Counted from the stretch's first letter, positions 8,571 through 18,018 are shown. The stretch is DNA of 64,000 bases from CAZZCU01 sp964652825 (GCA_964652825.1 CAZZCU010000003.1:141117-205116); one strand, 5' to 3'. Made by a program: numbers and translations. Notes: generated by a model not told the origin, from the letters alone.

Positions 8571-11500
8571 CTACTGCTGTAGACCGTCGTAGCCAATTTC
8601 CTGGTTATCGCGAATCAGATTGATATCAAGACCTAAGCTTTGGAGTTCTTTCACAAGAACGTTAAAGCTTTCGGGCAGACCAGGCATCATCATGTTCTGG
8701 CCTTTGACAATCGATTCATACATACGAGTACGACCCAATACGTCATCGGATTTAACCGTGAGGAATTCCTGCAACGTGTTAGCGGCGCCGTAAGCTTCCA
8801 TTGCCCACACTTCCATCTCTCCGAGACGCTGACCACCGAACTGGGCTTTACCACCCAGGGGTTGCTGCGTAACGAGCGAGTACGGACCGATCGAGCGTGC
8901 ATGGATCTTTTCATCAACCAAGTGATGCAGTTTCAGCATGTACATAACGCCGACTGTGACGCGTTGATCGAATTTATTGCCCGAACGACCATCGTAAAGA
9001 TCGACCTGACCATCCGTATCAAGGCCCGCCAATTCAAAGGCGGTCTGGATGTTGCTCTCGTCTGCACCATCGAAGACCGGGTTCGCAAAGTGAACGCCTT
9101 CATGATATTTGCGAATGAAGATTTTCAATTCGTCATCGCTGCAAGACTTCATGAAGTTACGTACTTCGGACGAATCCCAAACCTGGAGAGCTAATTTTTC
9201 AAGCTCAGTACGGTTGAATTGCTCTTGCATCATGGTATTAAGGCGTTCGCCGATACCCTTGGCTGCCCAACCCAAGTGGGTTTCCAGAATCTGTCCGACG
9301 TTCATACGCGAAGGTACACCGAGCGGATTCAAAACCAGATCAACTGGACGGCCATTGGCAAGGAACGGCATATCTTCTTCTGGAAGAATACGCGACACGA
9401 CACCTTTGTTACCGTGGCGGCCTGCCATTTTATCACCGACCTGAAGCTTACGTTTAATCGCAACGTAGACTTTAACCATCTTGATCACGCCTGGAGGTAA
9501 TTCATCACCTTTGCGAATCTTTTTGATTTGCTCTTCGGTCATGAAGCGGATCATGTTGATTTTTTCGCGCAGACTTTCGAGGGTCTTTTTGAGCAGTGCG
9601 TTTTTCTCAGCATCTTTAATGCTCAGTGCATCCCAATACTCGTAATCCAGTTCACGCAAGAACTCAGCGCTGATCTCGGTGCCTTTGCTGCCGAGCGTCT
9701 TGCTGCCATCTTTGGCCTTGATATCAGCCGCGAGCGTTTGACCTTTCGCAAGTGCTGCGATTTTGCTGGCCGCCGAGTCTTTGATGATTTTTACACGATC
9801 AGATTCATCTTTGCGCATACGAGCGATTTCTTGCTCTTCGATCTCAGCGCTGCGGGAATCTTTTAAAGTTCCTTCGCGGGCGAATACTTTGGCGCCGATA
9901 ACGGTACCAACAACCCCGGGCGGTACCCGTAACGAGGTATCGCGGACGTCGCCGGCTTTTTCGCCGAAGATGGCGCGGAGCAGTTTTTCTTCCGGTGTTA
10001 GCTGGGTTTCACCTTTTGGGGTGATTTTACCAACCAACAAATCGTTCGGCGATACTTCGGCGCCGATGCGAATGATACCCGAGTCGTCGAGATCTTTGAG
10101 GGCTTCTTCGCCGACGTTTGGAATATCACTGGTGATTTCTTCCTGACCCAACTTGGTATCACGCGAGATACATTCAAATTCCTGAATGTGAATGCTGGTG
10201 AACAAGTCTTCTTTGGCAACGCGTTCAGAAATGAGGATAGAGTCCTCAAAGTTGTAACCGCTCCAAGGCATGAACGCTACGACCACATTCTGACCAAGCG
10301 CCAACTCGCCCATCTCGGTTGCGAAACCATCGGCGATAATATCGCCTTTCTTAACCTTCTCGCCCTTGTGAACGATTGGTTTTTGGTTGATGCAGGTATC
10401 AACGTTTGAACGTTTGTATTTTTGCAGGGCGTAGATGTCTACTTCCGCGCCTACTTCGGTGATATCACCGCCGGCTTCGGATGTGCGAACAACGATACGC
10501 TCGGCATCGACGGAAACAACTTCACCATCACGTTTAGCCACGACAGTCGCGCCGGAATCCCGGGCAACGATCTGTTCCATGCCGGTACCAATGAGCGGTG
10601 CGCGACTCTTAAGTAGTGGCACGGCTTGACGTTGCATGTTGGAGCCCATCAAGGCGCGGTTAGCATCATCGTTTTGCAGGAAAGGAATTAAGGACGCGGC
10701 TACCGAGACCAACTGGTTGGTTGATACGTCCATCAAATCTGCTTCTGCGGCGCGAACGATCTCGTTCTCACCACGACGGCGTGTGTAAACCATTTCATCC
10801 GGATTATCGATCTTGCTACCGGCTTGTGCGATAACGTGATCCAAATGTTCCTCGGATGCCGAGTAGTATTTAATGGCTTTCTTGGTGTCCTTTTCGCGCA
10901 AGTCACGATACGGCGTTTCAATAAAGCCGAAGTCGTTGACGCGGGCGTAGGTTGCCAAGGACGCGATCAGACCGATGTTTGGACCCTCAGGCGTTTCTAC
11001 CGGACAAATACGACCGTAGTGAGTCGGGTGAACGTCGCGTACTTCAAAGCCGGCGCGTTCACGGCTCAAACCGCCCGGTCCAAGGGCTGATAGACGACGT
11101 TTATGCGTCACTTCAGACAGTGGATTGGTTTGGTCCATAAACTGGCTCAGCTGCGAGCTGCCAAAGAATTCTTTGACCACTGCCGATGCTGGCTTGTTAT
11201 TGATAAAGTCATGCGGCAACAGGGTGTCGATATCTTGCAATTGCAGACGTTCGCGAATGGCGCGCTCAATGCGCAGCAGACCGATGCGGTATTGGTTTTC
11301 CAATAACTCACCGACAGCGCGTACGCGACGGTTACCCAAGTGATCGATATCATCGATGGTGCCTTTGTCGTTCTTTAGATCCAACAAATAAGCAACCGTC
11401 GCCAAAATATCTTCTTTGGTCAGCGTGCGTGTTTCAATCGGCGTATCCAGACTCAGACGTTCGTTGAGCTTCAGACGACCGACCGCGCTTAGATCATAAC

Positions 11501-12701
11501 GATCAGGATTAAAGAACAAGTTATCGAACAGAGCATGCGCTGCTTCCATGGTGGGCGGATCGCCCGGACGCAGGCGCTTGTAAATTTCAAGCACGGCCTC
11601 GTCACGATCTTTGACTTTATCGCTGACCAGCGTGTTGCGCAGCGAAGCATCGCTGTTAACGCCGTCGATAAAGAGAATCGAGAAAGAAGCGATGCCTTTC
11701 TTGACGATTTCTTTTAATTGAGCCGAGGTTAATTCGGTGTTGATGGGCGCGATGATATTACCTTGCTTGTCGCTAATATCTTCAGCGGTGATCTTGCCGA
11801 CGAGCTCTTCGATATCCACACTCAAGAATTCGATATTTGCCTGTTGCATCTGACGGATAATACCCACCGAAATACGGCGTCCGCGTTTTACCAGGGTTTT
11901 GCCGGATTCCGGATCGATCAGATCGCTTGGGGCGCGTTGACCACGAAGCAAATCGTAGTTTAGTTTGCGCTGGAATTTACCCTCAGCCAGACGGATTTCT
12001 TCTTTTTTGTAGAAGTAATCGAGAAGTTGACGCTCGGTGAAGGCAAGGGCTTTTAACAGGATCGTTGCATGTAGTTTTCTGCGACGATCGATGCGTACAT
12101 ATAAAATATCTTTAGAGTCGAATTCAAAATCGAGCCAGCTACCGCGATAAGGAATAACGCGTGCGGTATAAAGCAGTTTGCCGGTGGTGGTGTTACGTCC
12201 TTTATCGTGATCGAAGAATACACCGGATGAACGATGCAACTGCGATACGACAACACGTTCGGTACCATTAATGATAAAAGTCGCATCAACCGTCATTAAC
12301 GGAATTTCGCCAAAGTATACTTCTTGTTCTTTGACGTCACGAATGCTCTTAACATTCGTTTCTTTATCAAGATCCCAAACAACCAAGCGGATAACGACTT
12401 TAAGTGGCGCCGCAAAGCTCATACCGCGCTGACGACATTCGTCCACCGTGTATTTTGGTTCTTCAAAGGAATAGCTGACAAATTCAACAGATGCGGTTTC
12501 GGTGAAATCTTGAATCGGGAACACCGAATTGAATACCGCCTGCAAACCAACATTCTTGCGCTTATCAGCGGGAATATTAGCTTGCAGAAAACTTTCGTAA
12601 CTCGTCTTTTGAATTTCGATGAGGTACGGAATCTGCGTTGCAGCCGGAATTTTAACGAACATTTTACGAGGGCGTGTGTAACTAGAAGCCAGGGAGGACA
12701 T
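8571..12701 (-). CDS. rpoB: DNA-directed RNA polymerase beta subunit
   Basis: RpoB is 1376 residues, slightly longer than E. coli's 1342, and forms the catalytic cleft with beta'. The rifampicin-pocket segment reads FFGSSQLSQFMDQTNPLSEV followed by THKRRLSALGPGG. The residues equivalent to E. coli D516, H526 and S531 are therefore wild type and the enzyme should be rifampicin-sensitive. The conserved GRHGNKGVVSRILPEEDMP and GGKAQFGGQRLGEMEVWAME blocks are present. The ATG has AGGAG six bases upstream. It follows rplL after a 238-base gap that holds an attenuator-like hairpin. Confidence 0.98.
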   Translation of the reverse strand: MSSLASSYTRPRKMFVKIPAATQIPYLIEIQKTSYESFLQANIPADKRKNVGLQAVFNSVFPIQDFTETASVEFVSYSFEEPKYTVDECRQRGMSFAAPLKVVIRLVVWDLDKETNVKSIRDVKEQEVYFGEIPLMTVDATFIINGTERVVVSQLHRSSGVFFDHDKGRNTTTGKLLYTARVIPYRGSWLDFEFDSKDILYVRIDRRRKLHATILLKALAFTERQLLDYFYKKEEIRLAEGKFQRKLNYDLLRGQRAPSDLIDPESGKTLVKRGRRISVGIIRQMQQANIEFLSVDIEELVGKITAEDISDKQGNIIAPINTELTSAQLKEIVKKGIASFSILFIDGVNSDASLRNTLVSDKVKDRDEAVLEIYKRLRPGDPPTMEAAHALFDNLFFNPDRYDLSAVGRLKLNERLSLDTPIETRTLTKEDILATVAYLLDLKNDKGTIDDIDHLGNRRVRAVGELLENQYRIGLLRIERAIRERLQLQDIDTLLPHDFINNKPASAVVKEFFGSSQLSQFMDQTNPLSEVTHKRRLSALGPGGLSRERAGFEVRDVHPTHYGRICPVETPEGPNIGLIASLATYARVNDFGFIETPYRDLREKDTKKAIKYYSASEEHLDHVIAQAGSKIDNPDEMVYTRRRGENEIVRAAEADLMDVSTNQLVSVAASLIPFLQNDDANRALMGSNMQRQAVPLLKSRAPLIGTGMEQIVARDSGATVVAKRDGEVVSVDAERIVVRTSEAGGDITEVGAEVDIYALQKYKRSNVDTCINQKPIVHKGEKVKKGDIIADGFATEMGELALGQNVVVAFMPWSGYNFEDSILISERVAKEDLFTSIHIQEFECISRDTKLGQEEITSDIPNVGEEALKDLDDSGIIRIGAEVSPNDLLVGKITPKGETQLTPEEKLLRAIFGEKAGDVRDTSLRVPPGVVGTVIGAKVFAREGTLKDSRSAEIEEQEIARMRKDESDRVKIIKDSAASKIAALAKGQTLAADIKAKDGSKTLGSKGTEISAEFLRELDYEYWDALSIKDAEKNALLKKTLESLREKINMIRFMTEEQIKKIRKGDELPPGVIKMVKVYVAIKRKLQVGDKMAGRHGNKGVVSRILPEEDMPFLANGRPVDLVLNPLGVPSRMNVGQILETHLGWAAKGIGERLNTMMQEQFNRTELEKLALQVWDSSEVRNFMKSCSDDELKIFIRKYHEGVHFANPVFDGADESNIQTAFELAGLDTDGQVDLYDGRSGNKFDQRVTVGVMYMLKLHHLVDEKIHARSIGPYSLVTQQPLGGKAQFGGQRLGEMEVWAMEAYGAANTLQEFLTVKSDDVLGRTRMYESIVKGQNMMMPGLPESFNVLVKELQSLGLDINLIRDNQEIGYDGLQQ

Positions 12702-12864
12702 CTAACTCTCCTAACCAGTCTTAAGATTTATCTGAATCGTGTTGATTCTGAACAACCCAAGAACGATTACAAATCAATTTGTTGCCATGCCGTTGAAAAC
12801 GAAAAAACGAGGACCCCAAGCATATACCAAATAGAAATTGGTACAACCTCAAATCGTAATTAAT

Positions 12865-12899
12865 GGAAAAAACGGGCGATCGGTTTCTGACCGCCCGTT
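12865..12899 (-). terminator. Attenuator or terminator between rplL and rpoB
   Basis: On the minus strand, an AACGGGCG/CGCCCGTT stem (arms 12892-12899 and 12871-12878) encloses a 13-base segment and is followed by six T residues. E. coli has a partial terminator in the same place, which makes several-fold more L7/L12 than RNA polymerase. The same role is likely here. Confidence 0.75.
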
Positions 12900-12939
12900 G
12901 TCCCTAACTATTATTCGAGGGAGACCGAGCACTATTGGA

Positions 12940-13323
12940 CTACTTAAGTTCCACTTTAGCGCCAGCTTTTTCGAGGACTTCCTTAATTTTGGCAGCCTCG
13001 TCTTTGCTTACGCCTTCTTTAACGTCTTTCGGAGCACCTTCGACCAGGTCTTTGGCTTCTTTCAAGCCCAAGCCCGTGATTGTACGGATTTCTTTAATGA
13101 CGTTGATTTTGTTCGCGCCCGCGTCTTTGAGCACGATCGTGAACGAATCTTTTTCCTCAGCAGGAGCAGCGGCTCCGCCCGCAGGCATCATGCCACCCAT
13201 CATTACCGGTGCGGCGGCGCTAACACCAAACTTGGTCTCTAGCTCCTTCACCAGTTCTGCTGCTTGTAGCAAGGTCAGATTCTCAAGAAACTCAACTACC
13301 TGCTCTTTTGTTACACTAGCCAT
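12940..13323 (-). CDS. rplL: 50S ribosomal protein L7/L12
   Basis: L7/L12 is the multicopy acidic stalk protein that recruits and stimulates translational GTPases. The 127 residues show the N-terminal dimerisation helices, an Ala/Gly/Met-rich hinge around residues 37-55 and the C-terminal domain with KINVIKEIRTITGLGLKEAK and a LVEGAPKDVKEGVSK-type end. A strong GGGAGGAAG ribosome site precedes the ATG, matching the need for several copies per ribosome. It follows rplJ by 52 bases containing a small hairpin. Confidence 0.98.
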   Translation of the reverse strand: MASVTKEQVVEFLENLTLLQAAELVKELETKFGVSAAAPVMMGGMMPAGGAAAPAEEKDSFTIVLKDAGANKINVIKEIRTITGLGLKEAKDLVEGAPKDVKEGVSKDEAAKIKEVLEKAGAKVELK

Positions 13324-13351
13324 CTAAAACTTCCTCCCTCTCTTGGAACAA

Positions 13352-13369
13352 GTACCCCACAAGGGGTAC
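13352..13369 (-). promoter_or_regulatory. Small perfect hairpin in the rplJ-rplL gap
   Basis: The sequence GTACCCC-ACAA-GGGGTAC forms a 7-bp stem with a four-base loop. It lies a few bases past the rplJ stop and about 28 bases before the rplL start. There is no U-tract after it, so it is not a classical terminator. It could be an mRNA processing or stability element, or chance. Confidence 0.35.
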
Positions 13370-13375
13370 AAAATA

Positions 13376-13897
13376 TTAGGCCTGTTTCTTATCTTTAATT
13401 GCGTTAATAACTTGAACCAAATCACGCGGCACAGCCTGGATAACCCCGAGGATGCCTCGATGCGGCGATACCAAAGAACTTACCAATCTCGTGAACAGCA
13501 CTTCGCGGCTTGGTAGATCGGCTAAAGCTTTCAGATCATTCGTGGTGACTGCCACGTCGTCCATGACGCCGGCTTTTACGACAAACTTCTCATTGTCTTT
13601 TGCGAAGTTGAGAACCGACTTGGTCACCTGCGCGGCATCGCCGTAGCAGATCACCATGCCGATCGGACCTTTGAGGCTGCCGGTAATTTCCTTCATCGAC
13701 GGCATGTCTTCGACAGCTTTTTTAACAACGCGGTTTTTTAGGACTTTAAATTCGGCTTTCAACTTCTGCAGTTCAACGCGCAGACGAGTCAGATCTTCAA
13801 CTTTGAGGCCGCGATATTCAGCAACAATACCAGAGTTGGCTTTGCTGAGTTTTTCGACAAAAGTCTCTTTGAGTTTTAATTTTGTACTGCGATCCAT
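13376..13897 (-). CDS. rplJ: 50S ribosomal protein L10
   Basis: L10 is the base of the ribosomal stalk and carries the L7/L12 dimers on its C-terminal helix. The 173-residue protein has the family N-terminus (KETFVEKLSKANSGIVAEYR), the LRVELQKLKAEFKVLKNRV segment near residues 34-52 and GPIGMVICYGDAAQVTK near 76-92. Length is normal. The gap to rplA is only 18 bases, filled by its Shine-Dalgarno. The long leader that binds L10-L12 for autoregulation in E. coli and many other bacteria therefore cannot sit immediately upstream. Confidence 0.97.
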   Translation of the reverse strand: MDRSTKLKLKETFVEKLSKANSGIVAEYRGLKVEDLTRLRVELQKLKAEFKVLKNRVVKKAVEDMPSMKEITGSLKGPIGMVICYGDAAQVTKSVLNFAKDNEKFVVKAGVMDDVAVTTNDLKALADLPSREVLFTRLVSSLVSPHRGILGVIQAVPRDLVQVINAIKDKKQA

Positions 13898-13915
13898 GTT
13901 GGTACTACCTCAACT

Positions 13916-14611
13916 TTAATTACGGAACGGGGTAGGGTCGATTTTCACACCCGGACCCATGGTTGCCGAAACCGTTATTTTTTTCAGATAGGTGCCTTTG
14001 GATGAAGCAGGTTTTGCTTTCGCAATGGCTTCCAGGACCGTTCGTGCATTGTCCAATAACTTATCTTTGTCAAAACTGGCTTTGCCGACAGGTACGTGAA
14101 CGATACCAGCTTTATCAACGCGATACTCGGCGCGACCAGCTTTCAATTCATTGATGGTTTTGGTGACATCAAAAGTAACCGTTCCCAATTTCGGGTTTGG
14201 CATTAAGCCGCGTGGACCAAGGACGCGACCAAGCTTACCAACCACGCCCATCATATCGGGAGTGGCCACAACCTGATCAAAATCCATCCAGCCTTCAGTG
14301 ATTTTGGTGGCCAGATCATCACCGCCGACAAATTCGACACCAGCCGCCTGCGCTTCGCTGGCTTTATCGCCTTTAGCGAAAACAACGATGCGTACGTTTT
14401 TACCCGCGCCGTGTGGTAACAGGACCGTGCCGCGTACGTTTTGGTCAGCTTGACGAGGATCAACGCCTAAGTTGACCGCCAAGTCGATATTAGCGTCAAA
14501 TTTAGCGTAAGACGTCGTCTTAGCCAAATTTACTGCTTCGTCGAGCGAGTATTGCTTTAAGGGTTCGACTTGTGCGCTTGCCGCGCGGTATTTTTTGCCA
14601 GCTTTCGCCAT
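13916..14611 (-). CDS. rplA: 50S ribosomal protein L1
   Basis: L1 is a 231-residue protein that forms the mobile L1 stalk and moves deacylated tRNA out of the E site. In E. coli it also represses its own operon. Signatures are KFDANIDLAVNLGVDPRQAD near residue 37, VRGTVLLPHGAGKNVRIVVF near 59-78 and LGRVLGPRGLMPNPKLGTV near 127-145. It lies 61 bases after rplK and is transcribed with rplJ. Confidence 0.98.
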   Translation of the reverse strand: MAKAGKKYRAASAQVEPLKQYSLDEAVNLAKTTSYAKFDANIDLAVNLGVDPRQADQNVRGTVLLPHGAGKNVRIVVFAKGDKASEAQAAGVEFVGGDDLATKITEGWMDFDQVVATPDMMGVVGKLGRVLGPRGLMPNPKLGTVTFDVTKTINELKAGRAEYRVDKAGIVHVPVGKASFDKDKLLDNARTVLEAIAKAKPASSKGTYLKKITVSATMGPGVKIDPTPFRN

Positions 14612-14672
14612 TTTTGTTCTCCGTAGTCCAATCGAGCGGCTTTCTAAGAAGCTGCTCTCCTACCATATTTAG

Positions 14673-15098
14673 TTAAGCTTTAACTTCAAGACCCATGCTG
14701 CGAGCGGAGCCAGCAATGATTTTCATCGCTGCTTCTTCGTCGTAGGCATTCAAGTCCGCCATCTTAGCTTTCGCAATTTCTCTGATCTGCGCCATGGTCA
14801 CCGAACCACAAGTAGCTTTACCTGGGGTCTGTGAGCCAGACTCAATTTTTGCCGCCTTTTTCAGAAAGTCAGAAGCGGGCGGGCTTTTGCAAATAAATGA
14901 AAATGACTTATCTGCGTAAACGGTAATAACCGTCGGCAGAATCGAGCCGATTTGCTTTTGGGTTTTGGCATTGAATTCTTTGCAGAACGCCATGATGTTG
15001 ACGCCGCGCTGACCAAGCGCCGGACCGATAGGGGGAGCAGGATTAGCTTTACCCGCCGGGATCTGCAACTTAATAAAACCAACAATTTTCTTAGCCAC
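14673..15098 (-). CDS. rplK: 50S ribosomal protein L11
   Basis: L11 is a 141-residue protein of the GTPase-associated centre. It is required for RelA activation and is the site of thiostrepton action with 23S rRNA. The N-terminal KLQIPAGKANPAPPIGPALG (about residues 11-30) is canonical. The C-terminal rRNA-binding domain includes KIESGSQTPGKATCGSVT and AKAKMADLNAYDEEAA. It follows nusG after 98 bases that contain possible promoter elements and precedes rplA. Confidence 0.98.
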   Translation of the reverse strand: MAKKIVGFIKLQIPAGKANPAPPIGPALGQRGVNIMAFCKEFNAKTQKQIGSILPTVITVYADKSFSFICKSPPASDFLKKAAKIESGSQTPGKATCGSVTMAQIREIAKAKMADLNAYDEEAAMKIIAGSARSMGLEVKA

Positions 15099-15154
15099 TG
15101 TGCACAGCTCCTACTCTCAGGTTTGTCTGGAGTATAGAAATTTCGGAGGATCGT

Positions 15155-15183
15155 CGTTTATTGGAAAACCAACGTGCAGTCAA
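15155..15183 (-). promoter_or_regulatory. Possible promoter ahead of rplK
   Basis: On the minus strand, TTGACT (15178-15183) is followed after 17 bases by TAAACG (15155-15160), a weak -10. A better -10-like hexamer, TATACT, occurs further downstream (15131-15136) but without a matching -35. E. coli has a promoter between nusG and rplK, so the position is plausible. The sequence support is modest. Confidence 0.35.
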
Positions 15184-15196
15184 GCAATTTTATTGC

Positions 15197-15742
15197 CTAA
15201 CTTAACTTTTGTACCTGACGGTACTCTAGTTCCACCGGGGTTTCGCGACCAAAGATACTCACCAATACCTTGACCCGCGCCTTGTCTGGGCGAACTTCAT
15301 CAACCACGCCATCGAAGTTACTGAACGGCCCGTCAGTCACCTTAACGGACTCGCCTTTCTCAAATTGAACTGTCGGAGCGGAAGCTTTTTGCTGTTCTTC
15401 GACCAATTCGGGAGATGTCAGGCGTAATACTTCGTTGTCAGGAAGCGGTCGCGGATTCTTGGAATTACCGACAAAACCGGTAATGCGCGGTGTACCCGTC
15501 ACCATCAGTTTGGTCGCATCATCCATATCCATTTGTACGATGATGTAGCCAGGAAACGAGGTTTTGGACACCTGCTTCTTCTTGCCGGATTTTGTCACCG
15601 ATTCCTTCATCATATGCGGAATGATGATGTCGCCGAAGCGCCCTAATAAGCCACCGTTTTTGGCGCGCTCAAGAAGAGCTTGTTTCGCTTTTTCTTCAAA
15701 GCCGGAATAAGTGTGAACTACGTACCATTTCATTGCGTTCAT
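15197..15742 (-). CDS. nusG: Transcription termination/antitermination factor NusG
   Basis: NusG is a processivity factor that bridges the RNA polymerase clamp and couples transcription to ribosomes or Rho. From the chosen start the protein is 181 residues, the usual bacterial length. It has the NGN domain (MKWYVVHTYSGFEEKAKQAL at the start, GYIIVQMDMDD, GTPRITGFVG) and the C-terminal KOW domain (KGESVKVTDGPFSNFDG). The open frame extends 28 codons further upstream but that part overlaps secE and is not NusG-like. ATG at 15740-15742 is chosen; ATG at 15731-15733 is an alternative. Confidence 0.96.
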   Translation of the reverse strand: MNAMKWYVVHTYSGFEEKAKQALLERAKNGGLLGRFGDIIIPHMMKESVTKSGKKKQVSKTSFPGYIIVQMDMDDATKLMVTGTPRITGFVGNSKNPRPLPDNEVLRLTSPELVEEQQKASAPTVQFEKGESVKVTDGPFSNFDGVVDEVRPDKARVKVLVSIFGRETPVELEYRQVQKLS

Positions 15743-15761
15743 GATTATTTCTCGCTTAGAG

Positions 15762-16142
15762 CTAGGCCAGCATGAGTTTGAGAATGCCGCCCCAGACAAA
15801 ATCAAATGCAGCCAAAATAACTGCAAAAATTCCTACGACTATACATACGATTATGGTCATTTTTCGCGTATCTTGCGCGGATGGCCAGGTAACTTTGCGC
15901 ATTTCGCCAATCGCGGACAACAGATATTCATGACGTTCTTTGTTGGTGCGCAGCCAGATAGCCGCACCGCCACCGATGACCACTGATGAGATAGTGCGGG
16001 CGGCAGGATACCAGGTATCGAATCGCTCCGCCCAACCTGTTTGAATGCCGAGCGTCGTGATTGCTTGCTGAACAACATAAGCAATTAAGCCGGCAAAAAC
16101 CACATAAGCAAAATTCAACAGCGTTGCATCATCTTTAGTCAC
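15762..16142 (-). CDS. secE: Preprotein translocase subunit SecE
   Basis: SecE is the essential clamp subunit of the SecYEG channel in the inner membrane. The 126-residue protein is the long three-helix form known from E. coli. Hydrophobic segments lie near residues 10-30, 45-63 and 95-120. The conserved cytoplasmic amphipathic region contains EMRKVTWPSAQDTRKM (about 79-94). tRNA-Trp lies upstream and nusG starts 19 bases downstream. Confidence 0.95.
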   Translation of the reverse strand: MTKDDATLLNFAYVVFAGLIAYVVQQAITTLGIQTGWAERFDTWYPAARTISSVVIGGGAAIWLRTNKERHEYLLSAIGEMRKVTWPSAQDTRKMTIIVCIVVGIFAVILAAFDFVWGGILKLMLA

Positions 16143-16194
16143 AGCAGTCCCTCAATAAGACGTCATCAAAACCCAGTGTTTCTGCTCTATGCAA

Positions 16195-16267
16195 CAGGCG
16201 AGGAGGGACTCGAACCCCCAACGAACGGATTTGGAATCCGCCGCTCTACCATTGGAGCTACTCGCCT
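16195..16267 (-). tRNA. tRNA-Trp (anticodon CCA)
   Basis: The reverse complement gives a cloverleaf with acceptor AGGCGAG/CTCGCCT, anticodon loop TTCCAAA carrying CCA, and a T loop with TTCGAGT. The discriminator is G. The 3' CCA is not encoded, unlike the tRNAs upstream of tuf, so it must be added enzymatically. The gene sits between tuf and secE. Confidence 0.95.
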
Positions 16268-16336
16268 ATATGCTATTCGGCGCAATGGGAGGGGCGTGCT
16301 TAAGCAAACCCCATCAACATCGCGCCGAGGGCAAAC

Positions 16337-17530
16337 TTACTCGATAATCGCGGAAACGACACCAGCACCTACGGTACGGCCACCTTCGCGGATTGCGAAG
16401 CGCAACTCTTTATCCATAGCGATCGGTGTTAACAATTCAACTTCGATGTCGATGTTATCGCCCGGCATAACCATCTCAACTTTTTCCGGCAATTTAATAT
16501 CGCCAGTTACGTCAGTGGTACGGAAGTAGAATTGTGGACGGTAACCTTTGAAGAACGGAGTATGACGACCGCCTTCTTCTTTGGTCAACACGTATACTGC
16601 GGCTTTGAACTTCTTGTGTGGCATGATGCTGCCTGGTTTTGCCAGAACTTGACCGCGGAATACTTCTTCGCGTTTCGTGCCGCGCAAGAGAACACCAACG
16701 TTATCACCAGCACGACCTTCGTCGAGAAGTTTACGGAACATCTCAACGCCCGTACAAACAGTTTTGGTGGTCGGTTGGATGCCGACGATTTCAAGTTCGT
16801 CGCCAGCTTTAACGATACCGCGTTCGATACGACCGGTTACTACCGTACCACGGCCAGAGATCGAGAATACGTCTTCGATCGGCATCAGGAACGGTTTGTC
16901 GATTGGGCGCTCAGGCATAGGAATGTATTCATCGCAAGCCTTGATCAAATCAATCAGAGGTTTTGCCGCAGGGTCGTCCGCGTTAGGAGCGCTCAAACCT
17001 TGCAGAGCCGAACCGCGAATGATCGGGGTGTCATCGCCAGGGAATTTGTATTGAGTTAGAAGCTCACGAACTTCCATTTCAACCAAATCCAATAACTCGG
17101 CGTCATCAACAACGTCGCACTTGTTCATGAAGACAACGATCTTAGGTACACCTACCTGACGAGCAAGCAAGATGTGCTCGCGGGTCTGAGGCATGGGACC
17201 GTCAGCAGCACTAACAACTAAAATTGCACCGTCCATCTGTGCCGCGCCGGTGATCATGTTTTTCACATAGTCAGCGTGACCTGGGCAGTCAACGTGCGCG
17301 TAGTGACGTTGGTCGGATTCGTACTCAACATGTGATGTTGAAATCGTAATACCGCGGGCTTTTTCTTCTGGTGCTTTATCGATTTGATCGAAAGCGAGAG
17401 CGGTACCACCATATTTCAACGCCATCACTTTCGTGATAGCCGCGGTCAATGTGGTTTTACCGTGATCGACGTGACCAATCGTACCGATGTTTACGTGGGG
17501 TTTCTTACGTTCAAACTTCTCTTTTGCCAT
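16337..17530 (-). CDS. tuf: Translation elongation factor Tu
   Basis: EF-Tu delivers aminoacyl-tRNA to the ribosome as a GTP complex. The 397-residue protein carries G1 GHVDHGKTTLTAAI near residue 19, G3 DCPGHADYVKNMITGAAQMD near 80 and G4 NKCDVVDDAELL near 135. The C-terminal barrel segments GRHTPFFKGYRPQFYFRTTD and RFAIREGGRTVGAGVV are intact. A strong GGGAGGAAAAG site precedes the ATG. It follows four tRNA genes and precedes tRNA-Trp and secE. No second tuf copy follows fusA, although a second copy outside the window is possible. Confidence 0.98.
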   Translation of the reverse strand: MAKEKFERKKPHVNIGTIGHVDHGKTTLTAAITKVMALKYGGTALAFDQIDKAPEEKARGITISTSHVEYESDQRHYAHVDCPGHADYVKNMITGAAQMDGAILVVSAADGPMPQTREHILLARQVGVPKIVVFMNKCDVVDDAELLDLVEMEVRELLTQYKFPGDDTPIIRGSALQGLSAPNADDPAAKPLIDLIKACDEYIPMPERPIDKPFLMPIEDVFSISGRGTVVTGRIERGIVKAGDELEIVGIQPTTKTVCTGVEMFRKLLDEGRAGDNVGVLLRGTKREEVFRGQVLAKPGSIMPHKKFKAAVYVLTKEEGGRHTPFFKGYRPQFYFRTTDVTGDIKLPEKVEMVMPGDNIDIEVELLTPIAMDKELRFAIREGGRTVGAGVVSAIIE

Positions 17531-17652
17531 CTTTTCCTCCCGAGTATGGCCGACCGCTTTAGAACTAACTTTTTTTAAAAAGTACCGGAGAATGACTCAG
17601 ATACATCTTCAACACTTTTAAAACGCTTCCACTCGCTGATTATTCGGGGAAG

Positions 17653-17728
17653 TGGAGCCCAAGACGGGACTCGAACCCGTGACCTCGTCCTTACCAAGGA
17701 CGTGCTCTACCAACTGAGCTACTTGGGC
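17653..17728 (-). tRNA. tRNA-Thr (anticodon GGT)
   Basis: Cloverleaf on the minus strand: acceptor GCCCAAG/CTTGGGC, anticodon loop TTGGTAA with GGT, T loop TTCGAGT, discriminator T, CCA encoded at 17653-17655. It is the last of four tRNAs before tuf and is probably part of one tRNA-tuf transcript. Confidence 0.95.
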
Positions 17729-17879
17729 TTTTGCCGCAACTTTCGTAACGGCTGCCGTCCTTAAAGGAGCATGATTCACTCAGTCGCGGGCACAAAACGC
17801 ACAAACCCAGCGATCCGGATATATCCAAGTACCGACCAACTACGTATTATGCAACAAAAAAATACGCATGGACGGCAAA

Positions 17880-17956
17880 TGGAGCGGGAGACGGGATTCG
17901 AACCCGCGACCCTTAGCTTGGAAGGCTAATGCTCTAGCCAGCTGAGCTACTCCCGC
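17880..17956 (-). tRNA. tRNA-Gly (anticodon TCC)
   Basis: Cloverleaf on the minus strand: acceptor GCGGGAG/CTCCCGC, anticodon loop TTCCAAG with TCC, T loop TTCGAAT, discriminator T, CCA encoded at 17880-17882. It is third in the Thr-Tyr-Gly-Thr array. Confidence 0.95.
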
Positions 17957-18018
17957 ATCTGCTCCGTTTAACCAAAACCAGAAACCGAAACCACATTCCT
18001 GCGTCAGCCGCGACACGG

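Noticed and set aside
5101..11000. Long open frames on the plus strand across rpoB and rpoC.
   Set aside because: They are antisense shadows of highly conserved genes, without ribosome sites or recognisable domains.
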